The notes beneath the pieces are model-generated. The model saw only the letters and a list, made by a program, of their open reading frames with translations. It had not been told where the DNA came from and searched no databases. From NCBI RefSeq assembly GCF_022524345.1, contig NZ_JAKWJU010000002.1, positions 4,254,501-4,318,500 of the forward strand: DNA of 64,000 bases. Direction: 5' to 3'. The DNA is from Streptomyces marispadix. Its GTDB lineage: Bacteria; Actinomycetota; Actinomycetes; Streptomycetales; Streptomycetaceae. Of this stretch, positions 63,149 to 64,000 are shown piece after piece (the first letter of the stretch is position 1; every line of letters begins with the position of its first letter). The position numbers were made by a program, and so were the translations under genes.

Positions 63149-63967
63149 TCACATCCGGTTCAGCACCCGCGCCAGCAGCGACCCCATGCGGGCGGCCGAT
63201 TCACGGCCCGCCTGAAGCACTTCCTCATGGTTGAGAGGTTCACCCGTCATGCCCGCGGCGAGATTCGTCACGAGAGAGATGCCCAGCACCTCGGCCCCCG
63301 CCTCGCGTGCCGCGATCGCCTCCAGCACGGTGGACATCCCCACCAGGTCCCCGCCGATCGCACGGACCATGTTGATCTCGGCGGGCGTCTCGTAGTGGGG
63401 CCCGGGGAACTGGACGTAGACGCCCTCTTCGAGTGACGGCTCGACCTCCTGGCAGAGGGCGCGCAGCCGGGACGAGTACAGGTCGGTGAGGTCGACGAAG
63501 TTGGCGCCGACGATGGGGGAGGTGGCTGTGAGGTTGATGTGATCCTTGATCAGCACGGGCTGCCCGGGGACCATGTCGCCGCGCAGACCGCCGCAGCCGT
63601 TGGTGAGCACGACGGTCTTGCAGCCCGCGGCCACGGCCGTACGGACCCCGTGCGTGACGGCGGCGACACCGCGGCCCTCGTAGTAGTGGGTCCGGCCGAG
63701 GAAGACCAGCACCCGCTTGTCGCCCAGCTCATGGGAGCGCACGGTGCCCGCGTGGCCCTCCACGGCAGGCGGGGGGAAGCCAGGCAGCTCCGTCACCGGG
63801 AACTCGGACTCGGGCGCCCCGAGCGCGTCCGCGGCGGGCACCCATCCGGAGCCCATCACGAGGACGACGTCGTGGCTGTCCGCACCGGTCAGCTCCCGCA
63901 GCCGGACGGCTGCGGAATCGGCGGAACGGTACGGATCGTCGGCGGTGTTCGATACGGATTCGTTCAC
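63149..63967 (-). CDS. Purine nucleoside phosphorylase
   Basis: Phosphorolysis of (deoxy)inosine/guanosine to base and (deoxy)ribose-1-phosphate. 272 residues, the trimeric type: [92 protein letters not shown] and [23 protein letters not shown] 63967 lies 6 nt after a -10 TACGCT (63979-63974, minus strand), so the mRNA is probably leaderless. Preceded by the nucleoside palindrome at the window edge; 121 bp before the mutase gene. Confidence 0.95.
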   Translation of the reverse strand: MNESVSNTADDPYRSADSAAVRLRELTGADSHDVVLVMGSGWVPAADALGAPESEFPVTELPGFPPPAVEGHAGTVRSHELGDKRVLVFLGRTHYYEGRGVAAVTHGVRTAVAAGCKTVVLTNGCGGLRGDMVPGQPVLIKDHINLTATSPIVGANFVDLTDLYSSRLRALCQEVEPSLEEGVYVQFPGPHYETPAEINMVRAIGGDLVGMSTVLEAIAAREAGAEVLGISLVTNLAAGMTGEPLNHEEVLQAGRESAARMGSLLARVLNRM

Positions 63968-63991
63968 GCGATGAGCGTAGCGGTTTCGAGC

Positions 63992-64000
63992 CTACGCGCG
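63992..64000. promoter_or_regulatory. Nucleoside-regulon palindrome (cut by window end), PNP
   Basis: CTACGCGCG, the first nine bases of CTACGCGCGTAG, runs into the window end 25 bp upstream of the phosphorylase start. The next three bases cannot be seen; TAG would complete the site. Confidence 0.5.

Overview
The window is a high-GC actinobacterial chromosome segment, almost certainly Streptomyces or a close relative. Codons are strongly GC-biased at third positions, GTG and TTG starts are common, and the gene order (sdh, gluconate genes, a sialic-acid-like cluster, a nucleoside ABC transporter, afsQ1/afsQ2/sigQ, deoC, a purine phosphorylase) matches what I recall of the Streptomyces coelicolor SCO4855-SCO4917 region; that synteny is from memory and was not searched.

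Layout. 1-2326: sdhCDA on the minus strand, with sdhA cut by the window edge. 2541-5264: a ureide-pathway decarboxylase and a GH20 hexosaminidase lipoprotein. 5581-7703: an ECF sigma factor coupled to a disordered membrane protein. 7704-8633: a long non-coding gap with a near-perfect CRP-type palindrome and three successive hairpins. 8634-12302: L,D-transpeptidase lipoprotein, acyl-CoA mutase large subunit, HAD phosphatase. 12292-13011: a toxin-antitoxin locus with a frameshifted toxin. 13120-16764: amidase and a tetracycline-type ribosomal protection protein with a small upstream ORF. 16887-20192: gluconate regulator, kinase and permease. 20389-28678: a nonulosonic-acid (sialic acid/Kdn-like) glycopolymer cluster. 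28795-30727: M20 peptidase and a lipocalin-like protein. 30862-38293: nucleoside ABC uptake operon running into cytidine deaminase and thymidine phosphorylase. 38450-43447: Uma2, MFS, LysR, a frameshifted methyltransferase, alpha/beta hydrolase. 43609-45093: adenosine deaminase and PspC. 45173-49895: afsQ1-afsQ2-lipoprotein-VanZ operon divergent from sigQ. 50250-51212: uridine-kinase-like protein and an orphan Phd antitoxin. 51377-54925: a type VII secretion-type cassette between two perfect 80-bp direct repeats, one of which is the 3' end of an aldehyde dehydrogenase gene. 54847-58352: deoC and two aldehyde dehydrogenase family genes. 58591-61148: PH-domain membrane proteins and a small secreted protein. 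61228-63967: phosphohexomutase-family enzyme and purine nucleoside phosphorylase.

How it fits together. Nearly a whole nucleoside uptake and catabolism pathway is spread over the right half: BMP-type ABC importer, Cdd, DeoA, Add, PNP, a candidate pentomutase, DeoC and acetaldehyde-oxidising dehydrogenases. Four of its transcription units (bmp operon, add, deoC operon, PNP) carry the same palindrome, CTACGCGCGTAG or a close variant, next to a plausible -10 box. This looks like an operator for one nucleoside-responsive regulator not encoded in the window. The other most interesting items are the 80-bp repeat-flanked cassette with TTA (bldA) codons, an apparent ATT start codon in the nucleoside importer ATPase, and a possible small RNA gene downstream of the CRP-type site.

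Three loci (broken toxin, sialyltransferase-like gene, methyltransferase) show apparent frameshifts, two of them at G/C runs, so sequencing error cannot be excluded.
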